Made by a program: the position numbers and the translations under genes
DNA from: Bacillota bacterium
Lineage (GTDB): Bacteria > Bacillota > Negativicutes > Sporomusales > Sporomusaceae
DNA: 63,989 nt
Assembly: GCA_023443285.1 (NCBI GenBank)
Contig: JAEZVB010000103.1
Coordinates: 1-63,989 of the forward strand
Reading direction: 5' to 3'
The notes under the pieces: model-generated
Told to the model about the DNA's origin: nothing
The model's database searches: none
What the model saw: only the letters and a program-made list of their open reading frames with translations
Shown: positions 7,483-15,326 of the stretch, in pieces
Position numbering within the stretch: the first letter of the stretch is position 1
How the letters are laid out: each line of letters starts with the position of its first letter

Positions 7483-8244
7483 GTGAGCTATTTTAATTTT
7501 AATAATAAAAGAGTATATTATACTGAATTTGGTACTGGTATACCATTGCTACTACTTCATGGGAATACTGCTTCCTCAAATATGTTTGCTGAAATTGCAG
7601 AAAGGTACGGAAAAGATTTCAAAGTAATCTTGATTGATTTTTTAGGGCATGGAAAATCAGACAGGCTTAATGAATTTCCTGTTGACTTATGGTTTAATGA
7701 AGCTGAGCAGGTAATTGCTTTTTTAAGAGAAAAGCAATATACAAAGGTAAATATTATCGGCAGTAGCGGAGGTGCTTTAGTTGCTATGAATGTTGCGTTA
7801 GAAGCACCTGAACGTGTTAATAAAGTAATCGCTGATAGTTTTGAGGGAGAAAAACCAATTAAAGCATTTACAGAGAATATTGCGGCAGATAGAGAAAACT
7901 CTAAACATAATGAAAATGCAAGAAAGTTTTATTTCCATATGCATGGTTCTGATTGGGAACAAGTTGTTGATAATGATACAAGGGCCGTTATCAGACACCA
8001 AAAGAAAATCGGTGAATTTTTTCATAAAGACCTGCAATCTTTTAAACCAGCAATTCTTTTGACAGGCAGTTTACAAGATGAATTTGTATGTACCCTAGCC
8101 TCCAATTATTTTGAAAAAGTTTATGGAGAAATGGTTTCCAAAATTGGACATGGTAAAATTCATTTATTTGATACTGGCGGACACCCTGCCATGCTTACAA
8201 ATCATGGTTTTTATCAGCTGAGTATGGAGTTTTTTAACAATTAA
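7483..8244 (+). CDS. Alpha/beta hydrolase
   Basis: A 253-residue cytoplasmic hydrolase. The oxyanion region HGNTASS (about residue 26), nucleophile elbow GSSGG (about 94), acid in GSLQDEF and histidine in TGGHPAM near the end make a complete Ser-Asp-His triad. The start is GTG 7483 with AGGAGGG eight bases upstream. The gene is clearly more AT-rich than its neighbours, which could mean later acquisition. It stands alone after a long gap, and a short REP-like remnant (GGGGACACTGGGACAGG) follows the stop. The substrate is unknown; an esterase or small-molecule hydrolase role is all that can be said. Confidence 0.8.
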   Translation: MSYFNFNNKRVYYTEFGTGIPLLLLHGNTASSNMFAEIAERYGKDFKVILIDFLGHGKSDRLNEFPVDLWFNEAEQVIAFLREKQYTKVNIIGSSGGALVAMNVALEAPERVNKVIADSFEGEKPIKAFTENIAADRENSKHNENARKFYFHMHGSDWEQVVDNDTRAVIRHQKKIGEFFHKDLQSFKPAILLTGSLQDEFVCTLASNYFEKVYGEMVSKIGHGKIHLFDTGGHPAMLTNHGFYQLSMEFFNN

Positions 8245-8311
8245 TTCGGGGACACTGGGACAGGTTCGAAACCACTGATAAAGTCACTATTACAGCAACG
8301 GAGGAATTAGC

Positions 8312-9250
8312 ATGAAATATGCATTACTGGGCGCAGGCGCTATGGGTAGTATCATTGGTGCTCTATTAAAAAAAGGCGGACAGGATGTTGTGTTGGTCGA
8401 CCCGTATCGGGAGCATATGAACAAAATTAAGCAGGATGGGTTGAAGTTGCGGATGATTGACCAAAACGAAACGGTGCAGTTGGAAACCTGTGTGAATCCT
8501 GCTGAGGCTAGTCCGGTTGATGTTGTGATCATCCTGGTCAAGAGCTTTCACACAGTAGATGCGGTTAATCACGCCAAGGGTTTGTTTAAGGAAGACACAG
8601 TTGTTTGCTCGCTACAGAATGGACTTGGTAATGAAGACATTCTGAAAGAGCTGTTTCCCCGGAACCGAATTTTACAGGGCGTATTATGGATGACGGGAAC
8701 ACTAACAGAACCAGGAAGTGTAATTGCCAATATAGGAGGCGGCACGGCTGTTTATCTTGGAAGTGTGAACAAGGAATCAGCGGCTGACGAAGTGGCGAAG
8801 AAGATGGCCGAGCACCTTCGGGCTGGTGGGCTTGCGGCGGAGTTTTCGGACAATGTGGCAAAGCATGTTTGGGCAAAAGCTGTGATTAATACTTGCGTGA
8901 ATGGAACCTGCGGTATCCTGCGGATTAATGTGAAGAATTTATTCAAACATCCGCTCGGCATGGGGTTAGTACAGGAAATCGCACGAGAAGTCGTTAATGT
9001 GGCGGCTGTTAAAGGAATTCGTCTGGAGTATGACTCTTTGATGGACGATATGGTGGCATCTGTGGCGCGGGCAGGAGATCACTTTCCTTCGATGGCGCAA
9101 GACATCCGTTACAAACGCAAAACGGAAATCGATTCACTCAATGGAGCCATCGCTGCATATGGAGCGCAGCTGGGAATACCAACACCAGCAAATACCTATG
9201 TGGCAAGACTTGTCAGAATCATCGAGGAAAGTTATGAAGTTCAGTATTAA
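8312..9250 (+). CDS. Ketopantoate reductase family protein (PanE/ApbA)
   Basis: A 312-residue NADP-dependent reductase. The N-terminal Rossmann motif is GAGAMGSIIG (residues 7-16), and the C-terminal ApbA_C helical domain includes the conserved lysine region in AKHVWAKAVINTCVN. True PanE reduces 2-dehydropantoate to pantoate for CoA synthesis. Many paralogues act on other 2-oxo acids, and no panB or panC lies nearby. The gene is followed after 24 bases by a MaoC-type hydratase, suggesting a two-gene operon on acyl metabolism. The start ATG has GGAGG. The family is secure; the substrate is not. Confidence 0.85.
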   Translation: MKYALLGAGAMGSIIGALLKKGGQDVVLVDPYREHMNKIKQDGLKLRMIDQNETVQLETCVNPAEASPVDVVIILVKSFHTVDAVNHAKGLFKEDTVVCSLQNGLGNEDILKELFPRNRILQGVLWMTGTLTEPGSVIANIGGGTAVYLGSVNKESAADEVAKKMAEHLRAGGLAAEFSDNVAKHVWAKAVINTCVNGTCGILRINVKNLFKHPLGMGLVQEIAREVVNVAAVKGIRLEYDSLMDDMVASVARAGDHFPSMAQDIRYKRKTEIDSLNGAIAAYGAQLGIPTPANTYVARLVRIIEESYEVQY

Positions 9251-9274
9251 TACGAGGCATAAGGAGGTATAGGT

Positions 9275-9691
9275 ATGGTTCAGGACGTGCAATTTGCTGA
9301 CATTCAAGTAGGTGATAAAGCCAGTATGACGAAAACGGTGACTGAATACGACGTATACGGTTTTGCCGGGATAACTGGCGATTTTAACCCGGTTCATGTT
9401 GATGCTGAATTCGCCAAGACAACTATGTTTCAAGGGCGAATCGCTCACGGAATGTTATCAGCGGGATTTATATCGGCTGTCTTGGGAACTACCTTACCAG
9501 GGAAGAACACAATCTATTTGGGACAAGACCTTGTATTCAAGGCGCCGGTGAAAATTGGTGATACCGTAACAGCTACTGTTGAAGTTATTGAAAAAATTGA
9601 AACTAAAAAACGTTTAATTTTTAAAACTACAGTTACGAATCAAGCGGGTAAAGTAGTTACAGATGGTAAAGCCACCGTGATGAAGAAGTAG
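9275..9691 (+). CDS. MaoC-like (R)-specific enoyl-CoA hydratase
   Basis: A 138-residue single hot-dog domain. The hydratase-2 active-site pattern is visible as the Asp-His pair in GDFNPVHVDAEFA (about residues 35-47), with FQGRIAHGMLS following. These enzymes add water to trans-2-enoyl-CoA to give (R)-3-hydroxyacyl-CoA and resemble PhaJ. The length is typical. AAGGAGG lies seven bases before the ATG. It is co-oriented with and close to the PanE-like gene, so both may act in one acyl-CoA or branched-acid route. No PHA synthase is in the window. Confidence 0.85.
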   Translation: MVQDVQFADIQVGDKASMTKTVTEYDVYGFAGITGDFNPVHVDAEFAKTTMFQGRIAHGMLSAGFISAVLGTTLPGKNTIYLGQDLVFKAPVKIGDTVTATVEVIEKIETKKRLIFKTTVTNQAGKVVTDGKATVMKK

Positions 9692-9696
9692 CCCTC

Positions 9697-10560
9697 CTAT
9701 TTTCCAAACTCCCCAACCAAAAAATCAATGAAATACCTACTTGCTATTGGCAGCGTCATTTTATTTTTAAAAGCGATTCCGATAGTGCGGACAACAGGCG
9801 GCGATATTTCTTTGGTGATAATGTTATAGTTGGTTCTGTTTAATACCAATTTAGGCAAAATAGAAATTCCCAGATCATTTTCAATCATGGACATAATGGT
9901 ATAGTCATCGATAACGCGATATTGGATATTTGGCTGTAAATTATGTTGTTTGAATAGCTCTAAGGGTTCGCTGCGTTCACCTTCATTGAGGAGGATAAAT
10001 GGCTCGCAGGATAATTCCTCTAAAGAAACCTTTTCATGAGAAGCTAACAGGTGATTGTTCGGAAGGATGGCCAACATTTCATCTTGCCGCAAAGATATTG
10101 TGGTGAGACCAGAAACGGCATCGGGATTCACAAAGCCGAAATCAACGCTGCCTTCCTTGACCCATTGTGCTATGCTTGTGTATTCACCTTGATGAAGTTC
10201 AAAATTAACCGAAGGATACTGCTTTTTAAAATCTTTCATTAGTTTTGGCAGCCAATGGCAGGAAACGCTAGTGAAGGTTCCGATGCGAATAATCCCGCTT
10301 TGCAGGCCTTGCATTTCTTTGCGTTTTTCCATAAGCTCACAGTAAGAATGGTGTAGGTTTTTTATATAAGGCAATAATTGTTCGCCATCTGCTGTGAGGG
10401 CAATGCCCTTGCGTGAACGAAGCAATAGCTTGGTAGACAGTTCTTGTTCCAAGGAACGGATGATCTGACTGATGGCTGATTGTGTATAGCCGAGTTGCTC
10501 GGCTGCTTTGGTAAAGCTGCCGGTTTCAATTATCGTGACAAACGCGCTGTAGCGATTCAT
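9697..10560 (-). CDS. LysR-family transcriptional regulator
   Basis: A 287-residue regulator. The winged helix-turn-helix spans residues about 1-60 (GSFTKAAEQLGYTQSAISQIIRSLE), followed by a LysR substrate-binding domain from about 90 (GIIRIGTFTSVSCHWLP). It is divergently transcribed from azlC, with 107 bases between them that hold a perfect 7-bp palindrome, so it probably controls azlCD and itself. Its effector may be a branched-chain amino acid or analogue, by inference from azlCD only. ATG 10560 follows GGAG. Confidence 0.88.
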   Translation of the reverse strand: MNRYSAFVTIIETGSFTKAAEQLGYTQSAISQIIRSLEQELSTKLLLRSRKGIALTADGEQLLPYIKNLHHSYCELMEKRKEMQGLQSGIIRIGTFTSVSCHWLPKLMKDFKKQYPSVNFELHQGEYTSIAQWVKEGSVDFGFVNPDAVSGLTTISLRQDEMLAILPNNHLLASHEKVSLEELSCEPFILLNEGERSEPLELFKQHNLQPNIQYRVIDDYTIMSMIENDLGISILPKLVLNRTNYNIITKEISPPVVRTIGIAFKNKMTLPIASRYFIDFLVGEFGK

Positions 10561-10586
10561 TGCTTACTCCTAATACATTAGAATAT

Positions 10587-10605
10587 CTTATAAAAAGATT
10601 ATAAG
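10587..10605. promoter_or_regulatory. Candidate LysR operator
   Basis: CTTATAA (10587-10593) and TTATAAG (10599-10605) form a perfect palindrome with a five-base centre, between the divergent lysR-type gene and azlC. This is compatible with a T-N11-A LysR site. Confidence 0.45.
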
Positions 10606-10667
10606 TATTCATTTTACTTATTGTCAATATGCATGTTACAATGAGAAAAAAATTCGGGAGATAAGTA

Positions 10668-11438
10668 ATGAACGATAATATTGAAGAGTGGAAAAACGGT
10701 ATCAAAGACGGCATTCCCATTTGCCTTGGTTATTTTGCTGTTTCGTTTACCTTTGGTATTATGGCAAAAAATGCTGGGCTTACGCCGTTCCAGGCTGTTT
10801 TTATGTCAGTAACAAACCTAACGTCAGCAGGGCAATTTGCGGCGCTTGGATTAATTGGAGTATCTTCAACCTATATTGAAATGGCAGTTACGCAATTGAT
10901 TTTGAACTTGCGATATTGTCTGATGTCATGCTCAATTTCGCAAAAGCTGGATTCCCAAAAGTCTTTTTTGCATAGATATTTAGTTGCTTTTGGGGTTACC
11001 GATGAAATATTCGGAGTGTCGGTTTGCAAAACCGGCACATTAAATCCATTTTATAATTATGGCTTGATGAGCGCTGCTATCCCCGGCTGGACACTGGGCA
11101 CCTTGCTTGGTGTTGTTTCTGGGAGCATTTTGCCGGAAAGAATTATAAGTGCGCTAAGTATTGCCATCTATGGGATGTTTCTGGCAATCATATTTCCCCC
11201 GGCCAGAGGCAATAAGCTATTAGCTTGTATCATTTTGCTATCGATGTGTATGAGTCTCTTGTTTGCCAAGATTTCGGCATTCGCCCATATTTCGGCAGGA
11301 TTTAAAATTATCATTTTGACTGTATTGATTGCCGGTGTTGCAGCGCTGTTATTCCCTATAAAGGAAGAGGCTGAGGAGGAGACAACAGACTTTGGAGATT
11401 GCGGTGCACCTGCCCTGGAAAGGGGCGGAGCCGAATGA
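10668..11438 (+). CDS. azlC: AzlC family branched-chain amino-acid exporter, large subunit
   Basis: A 256-residue polytopic membrane protein with about five to seven hydrophobic segments. It shows the AzlC hallmark region CLGYFAVSFTFGIMAKNAGLT and SAGQFAALGL. It pairs with AzlD, whose ATG overlaps its stop (ATGA at 11435-11438), to export branched-chain amino acids or their analogues. The C terminus carries an unusual acidic, Gly-rich tail after the last membrane helix (from about residue 230). The upstream LysR-type gene is divergent. The family is clear; the substrate is inferred from Bacillus AzlCD. Confidence 0.87.
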   Translation: MNDNIEEWKNGIKDGIPICLGYFAVSFTFGIMAKNAGLTPFQAVFMSVTNLTSAGQFAALGLIGVSSTYIEMAVTQLILNLRYCLMSCSISQKLDSQKSFLHRYLVAFGVTDEIFGVSVCKTGTLNPFYNYGLMSAAIPGWTLGTLLGVVSGSILPERIISALSIAIYGMFLAIIFPPARGNKLLACIILLSMCMSLLFAKISAFAHISAGFKIIILTVLIAGVAALLFPIKEEAEEETTDFGDCGAPALERGGAE

Positions 11439-11737
11439 GCAATAATATCTATTTGTACATATTGGTCATGGCTGTAGTTACTTACCTGATTAGACTGATC
11501 CCTCTGACGTTAATACGAAAAGAAATCAAGAATAAGTATATAAAGTCCTTTTTATATTATGTACCATTTGTGACACTGGCTGTTATGACATTCCCCGCTA
11601 TCTTGGATGCTACCGCAAACCGCTGGTCGGCTCTAGGCGGATTTATAGTTGCGGTTATTCTTGCGTATCGGGGGCAGAGTCTGTTTAACGTTTCCTTGTC
11701 AGCCTGTGTTTCGGTTTTCTTGATTGAGCTTATCTAG
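11435..11737 (+). CDS. azlD: AzlD family branched-chain amino-acid exporter, small subunit
   Basis: A 100-residue membrane protein with about four hydrophobic helices (YLYILVMAVVTYLIRLIPLT and later segments). The start chosen is ATG 11435 because it overlaps the azlC stop in an ATGA arrangement that implies translational coupling; an earlier start would lie inside azlC. It forms the exporter with AzlC. The length is typical of AzlD. Confidence 0.87.
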   Translation: MSNNIYLYILVMAVVTYLIRLIPLTLIRKEIKNKYIKSFLYYVPFVTLAVMTFPAILDATANRWSALGGFIVAVILAYRGQSLFNVSLSACVSVFLIELI

Positions 11738-11767
11738 GTATTTTAAATGCAGTTTTTGACACAGTTT

Positions 11768-11796
11768 TTGACAACTTCTTTCATATTGCCTAATAT
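11768..11796 (+). promoter_or_regulatory. Promoter of the PfkB-type kinase gene
   Basis: TTGACA (11768-11773) and TAATAT (11791-11796) are 17 bases apart. A tandem repeat of AGTTTTTGACA lies just upstream. Confidence 0.65.
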
Positions 11797-11845
11797 CTTG
11801 GTATAATTAATCGTTAGCATTTGTACGAGATATGGAGTGTTGTGA

Positions 11846-12808
11846 TTGAAACCGAAAGTTGCTGTAATTGGTACTGTATTTGTTGATTGTAAAGGTTTTT
11901 CAGACCAACCTTTTGATCCTGCTGGTCGAAACTTAGGGCAAGTGAAGTTTTTCCATGGGGGAGTCGGACGGAATGTTGCTGAAAACCTTGCCAACTTGCA
12001 AATCCCCGTAATATTTGCTTCTACTGTTGACAGGACTGGAATTGGGCAGGAAGTAGTGACTAGACTAGAAAAAGCTAAAATCGATGTAAATTACATGGCT
12101 TTTTCAGAAACAGGCGGTATGGGATTTTGGCTTGCTTTGTTGGATAACACAGGAGATCTTGCAGGCGCGATTTCGCAGATGCCGGATTTGGATACGTATC
12201 AAAAGTACATACAAAACAAAGGAAAAGAAATTATTGAGAAAGCCACCGATGTGGTTTTGGAATTAGATTTGAATATTGATATTTCAAGAAGTGTTGTTAA
12301 ATGGGCGAAAGAATCAAAAAAACCTGTCTACGGTATACCGGGGAATCTTTCTGTAGTCAGTAAATATCCAGATATATTGGCCGGAATCGATTGTTTCGTT
12401 TGTAATAATATTGAAGCGGCTAAACTAATGAATGTTAAGTTAGATACAAAAAACCATGATGATATAATTAACAAACTTATGGAATTTGTCGATTCACATA
12501 ACATGGGTTCAATGGTTATTACGCTCGGTAGTGAGGGCGCTGTTTATTACGATTCCCGGACTAAGATGTCGGGTTTTCAAGAGATTTTTCCTGTAGATGT
12601 AGTAGATACATCTGGTGCTGGTGATGCATTCTTTTCTGGAACAGTGATGGGGTTAGTTGAGAGTTTGCCGCTCAAGAGAGCTGTAGCTTACGGCGCAAAA
12701 GTTGCCTCATGGACAATACAGTGTGAGGAGAACAATTGTCCTGATTTACAAAGAAAAATTGCCAAAGAACCATTATTTCATGAAGAGGTACAAGCCATTC
12801 TAGCGTAA
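11846..12808 (+). CDS. PfkB-family sugar or nucleoside kinase
   Basis: A 320-residue ribokinase-fold kinase. PfkB signature 1 is seen in FFHGGVGRNVAENLANL (about residues 35-51). Signature 2 with the catalytic base is DTSGAGDAFFSGTVMG (about 252-267). The start is TTG 11846; its upstream context TGGAGTGTTG provides a weak RBS. It would phosphorylate a furanose sugar or nucleoside using ATP; pseudouridine kinase and ribokinase are both possible. It stands alone, with a strong promoter and a terminator at 12850-12900, and no partner glycosidase is next to it to settle the substrate. Confidence 0.83.
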   Translation: MKPKVAVIGTVFVDCKGFSDQPFDPAGRNLGQVKFFHGGVGRNVAENLANLQIPVIFASTVDRTGIGQEVVTRLEKAKIDVNYMAFSETGGMGFWLALLDNTGDLAGAISQMPDLDTYQKYIQNKGKEIIEKATDVVLELDLNIDISRSVVKWAKESKKPVYGIPGNLSVVSKYPDILAGIDCFVCNNIEAAKLMNVKLDTKNHDDIINKLMEFVDSHNMGSMVITLGSEGAVYYDSRTKMSGFQEIFPVDVVDTSGAGDAFFSGTVMGLVESLPLKRAVAYGAKVASWTIQCEENNCPDLQRKIAKEPLFHEEVQAILA

Positions 12809-12849
12809 ACATGCTTATAAATGGTGTTGGCTCATGTCATGGATTACAA

Positions 12850-12904
12850 GAAAACACAGGTGTACCAGCGGTTTTATAACCCTTGTACACCTGTGTTTTC
12901 TTTG
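12850..12904 (+). terminator. Intrinsic terminator of the PfkB-type gene
   Basis: A 16-bp perfect stem (12850-12865 with 12885-12900) ends in TTTTCTTTG. It lies 40 bases after the stop and also faces the minus-strand small gene, so it may serve both. Confidence 0.88.
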
Positions 12905-12939
12905 TTGATCGGACTTGATGAGTATAGAGGAGAGACTGT

Positions 12940-13086
12940 TTAGCGACGGTTTTCAGTATTTTCTTTTGGCACTGTTTCTTCTTCAAGTTCTTGTAAAATT
13001 TGTGGTAAGTTTTTAAGAAGTTCCTCTAAGTCTTTTAGTTCGTTAGTTTCTTCTGAAGTATCCCGAGATTGTTTTTCATAGATCAT
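12940..13086 (-). CDS. 48-residue acidic protein under a c-di-GMP riboswitch
   Basis: This short frame encodes a 48-residue, Glu-rich, probably helical protein. The middle has leucines spaced for an amphipathic helix (LKDLEELLKNLPQILQELEEE), and the N and C termini are polar. I do not recognise a family. Support for reality: ATG 13086 has GGAGTG ten bases upstream, the frame is complete with a TAA stop, and it is the first and only frame downstream of a c-di-GMP-I riboswitch with terminator on the same strand (13158-13262). It has no signal peptide or membrane segment. It could be a small regulator or adaptor that responds to c-di-GMP level. Function is unknown. Confidence 0.72.
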   Translation of the reverse strand: MIYEKQSRDTSEETNELKDLEELLKNLPQILQELEEETVPKENTENRR

Positions 13087-13157
13087 AACATTCACACTCC
13101 AGTCATAAGTTACAGATTGAATTGCTTACCATCTGCAGCAGTGCAACTAAAAGAACA

Positions 13158-13193
13158 ACTGCCAGGTTGCATTGCTGTATGCAACCTGGCAGT
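13158..13193 (-). terminator. Riboswitch-controlled terminator
   Basis: A perfect 15-bp stem (13158-13172 with 13179-13193) is followed on the minus strand by TTGTTCTTTT. Its 5' arm (read on the minus strand) is the 3' strand of the c-di-GMP aptamer, so ligand binding should prevent it from forming (an ON switch). Confidence 0.75.
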
Positions 13194-13262
13194 CATAGAC
13201 TAGGTGTCTTTAGACCCATGGCTTTGCGTCCCTGCCTTTCGGAAGGTTTGCCAAGACTATAA
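13166..13262 (-). ncRNA. Cyclic di-GMP-I (GEMM) riboswitch aptamer
   Basis: On the minus strand the hallmark elements appear in order. GGCAAACC is followed by a GAAA-capped hairpin (TTCCGAAAGG), then GGGACGCAAAGCC, a second hairpin containing GGTCTAAAGACACC, and the 3' closing strand GACTGCCAGGTTGC. The 3' strand overlaps the terminator hairpin 13158-13193. The transcript leads into the 48-residue frame at 12940-13086. The -10 box TATAAT is at 13264-13269 on the minus strand. Confidence 0.88.
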
Positions 13263-13263
13263 A

Positions 13264-13269
13264 ATTATA
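13264..13269 (-). promoter_or_regulatory. -10 box of the riboswitch transcript
   Basis: A perfect TATAAT on the minus strand just upstream of the aptamer. No good -35 hexamer is seen at 17 bases. Confidence 0.55.
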
Positions 13270-13458
13270 ATGTAATCTTCGACGAAAAATACCAATATCC
13301 TTTTGCAATAATTATTTTTTGCTGTTGAAAGAGAAGTAAGAAATAGCATAATAAGCTATCAGCGAGGATGAGCTTGCCTTCTTTGTTTCAAAGGAATTAT
13401 TTTAATATATAACGAAGTAATATAGAGAATTTATTCCTTATGAAGGGGGCGGATTTAC

Positions 13459-14328
13459 TTGACTAAGGGTTCATTTATGATACGGCATATGGCTAAGTAC
13501 GAGGTGGATGTAGCGGTTGACTGGGCGGCGGCTGAAGGTTGGAACCCAGGACTTCATGATGCAAACTGCTTTTGGGCTTGTGATCCCCAGGGGTTTCTCA
13601 TAGGAATTAATGATGGGCAGCCGGTGGGTTGTATTTCGGCCGTGAGATATGAAGCTGATTATGGTTTTATCGGCTTCTATATTGTCAAGCCTGAGTGGCG
13701 TGGCCAAGGATATGGTCTGCAATTATGGCAGAGTGCCATGGAGCAGCTGGCAGGCCGAGTGGTGGGACTTGATGGAGTGGTAGCTCAGCAGAGGAATTAC
13801 CAGAAGTCAGGATTTCAGCTCGCTTACCGCAATATTCGGTATAGCGGGCAATTTTCAGGTGCGCTTACAGGCGATATTACAGAATTAAGCCCTGACCTGA
13901 GTATCGTCCCGGTAAGCCAGGTAAATCAACGCGAACTGGCTGCTTATGACAGTACTTTGTTCTTTACAGCCCGGCCTGATTTTTTGTCATGCTGGGTAAG
14001 CCAACCGGGCACAACTGCTTTGGCGGCTGTCGGCAAGGATCGGCTTGCCGGCTATGGTGTTATACGTCAGTGTCGGAGCGGCTACAAGATTGGGCCGCTA
14101 TTTGCAGAAGATGCGGATACAGCCGAGAAATTGCTACTGTCATTAGCTGCCTGCGCACACGGGGAACAGGTATTTCTTGATGTGCCGGAAGTTAACGAGG
14201 CGGCCGTCGATCTGGCAGGCAAATATAAAATGACTAAAGCGTTTGAGACAGCACGAATGTACAACAAAACGGCGCCAACGCTGGCGCTGGCAAACGTGTT
14301 TGGCGTTACCACCTTTGAAATGGGTTAA
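13459..14328 (+). CDS. GNAT N-acetyltransferase with C-terminal second domain
   Basis: A 289-residue protein. Residues about 8-125 form a GNAT fold; the acetyl-CoA loop is visible in PEWRGQGYGLQLW (R/QxxGxG/A type, near residue 77). The second half is a further GNAT-like or accessory domain without a clear CoA loop, as in the YjhQ/acetyltransferase-18 type. The start is TTG 13459 with AAGGGGG upstream; ATG 13477 is an alternative that removes six residues. It is followed 34 bases later by a proline iminopeptidase-like gene on the same strand, so the two are likely co-transcribed. The substrate is unknown. Confidence 0.8.
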   Translation: MTKGSFMIRHMAKYEVDVAVDWAAAEGWNPGLHDANCFWACDPQGFLIGINDGQPVGCISAVRYEADYGFIGFYIVKPEWRGQGYGLQLWQSAMEQLAGRVVGLDGVVAQQRNYQKSGFQLAYRNIRYSGQFSGALTGDITELSPDLSIVPVSQVNQRELAAYDSTLFFTARPDFLSCWVSQPGTTALAAVGKDRLAGYGVIRQCRSGYKIGPLFAEDADTAEKLLLSLAACAHGEQVFLDVPEVNEAAVDLAGKYKMTKAFETARMYNKTAPTLALANVFGVTTFEMG

Positions 14329-14362
14329 AGGTATTCAAAAGTATGAAAAGAGGAGAAGTAAT

Positions 14363-15220
14363 ATGCGTGAGGGTTATATAGAAACCGTAGCGGGTAAAGT
14401 TTGGTATTCGGTATATGGTGAGGGCAAGAGTGGCACCCCCATTCTTGTAGTTCATGGCGGGCCAGGCTTTTTAAGTATGCCGGAGGTTGTCAGCGACTTT
14501 GCAGAAGATAGACCGGTATATTTTTATGATCAGCTGGGATGTGGGAAGTCTGACAGGGCGGCCGATAATGACTATTATTCGGTACAAAATTATGTGAATG
14601 AATTAGATGCGGTAATTGAAGAGTTAAAGCTACAAGAGGTTATTCTAATGGGCTTTTCCTGGGGCTGTGGGCTAGTGTGCTCTTATATGCTAGAAAAAGC
14701 GGGGAGAAGAGTGAAAGCCTTAATTTTATCAGCTCCGTATTTAAGTTCGCCGTTTTGGGATAAAGACCAACGGGACAACATTAAAAGGATGCCTGCAGAG
14801 GTAATAAAGGCAATAGAAAAAGGCGAAAAAAATGGTGATTATAGTGACGAATATCAAGAGGCAATGATGGAGTATTACAAAAAGCATGTATATAATGTAC
14901 AGCCATGGCCTGATTATATGCAAACAGCGTTTGAGATGCTTAACATGGACGTATATCTTACCATGTGGGGTCCGAGTGAATTTACTATTTCCGGTAAACT
15001 TAAGAATTTTGATTTATTTACCCAGCTTCAAAAAATTAAGGTGCCTGTATTACTTACTTGTGGAGATAACGATGAAGCAGGTGTTAAAAGCGTCAAGGAT
15101 TATCAAATGGCATTTGCGAATGCACAAATGGCAGTGATACCTAATGCCACACATCTACATCAGCTTGAACAGCCACAGATATATAAGGCAGTAATAAATG
15201 GTTTTTTGAAAAATAAATAA
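14363..15220 (+). CDS. Proline iminopeptidase-like alpha/beta hydrolase (peptidase S33)
   Basis: A 285-residue cytoplasmic hydrolase. HGGPGFLS (about residue 32) is the S33 oxyanion signature, GFSWGCGL holds the nucleophilic serine (about 101), the acid lies in TCGDNDEAG and the histidine in NATHLHQLEQP. These enzymes remove N-terminal proline or related residues from peptides. The start is ATG 14363 with AGAGGAGAAG upstream; a longer frame beginning in the previous gene is less likely. It probably forms an operon with the acetyltransferase before it, which would suit processing of a peptide-like compound. The exact substrate is not readable. Confidence 0.82.
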   Translation: MREGYIETVAGKVWYSVYGEGKSGTPILVVHGGPGFLSMPEVVSDFAEDRPVYFYDQLGCGKSDRAADNDYYSVQNYVNELDAVIEELKLQEVILMGFSWGCGLVCSYMLEKAGRRVKALILSAPYLSSPFWDKDQRDNIKRMPAEVIKAIEKGEKNGDYSDEYQEAMMEYYKKHVYNVQPWPDYMQTAFEMLNMDVYLTMWGPSEFTISGKLKNFDLFTQLQKIKVPVLLTCGDNDEAGVKSVKDYQMAFANAQMAVIPNATHLHQLEQPQIYKAVINGFLKNK

Positions 15221-15326
15221 TCGACTATTATTATCCAACCTGCTATTTTCAAGGAATTTGTCAAAATAACGCGAAATACATATGTAGTCAATGAACCCAT
15301 AATGCGGCGGGAAAGAGTGAAGGACT

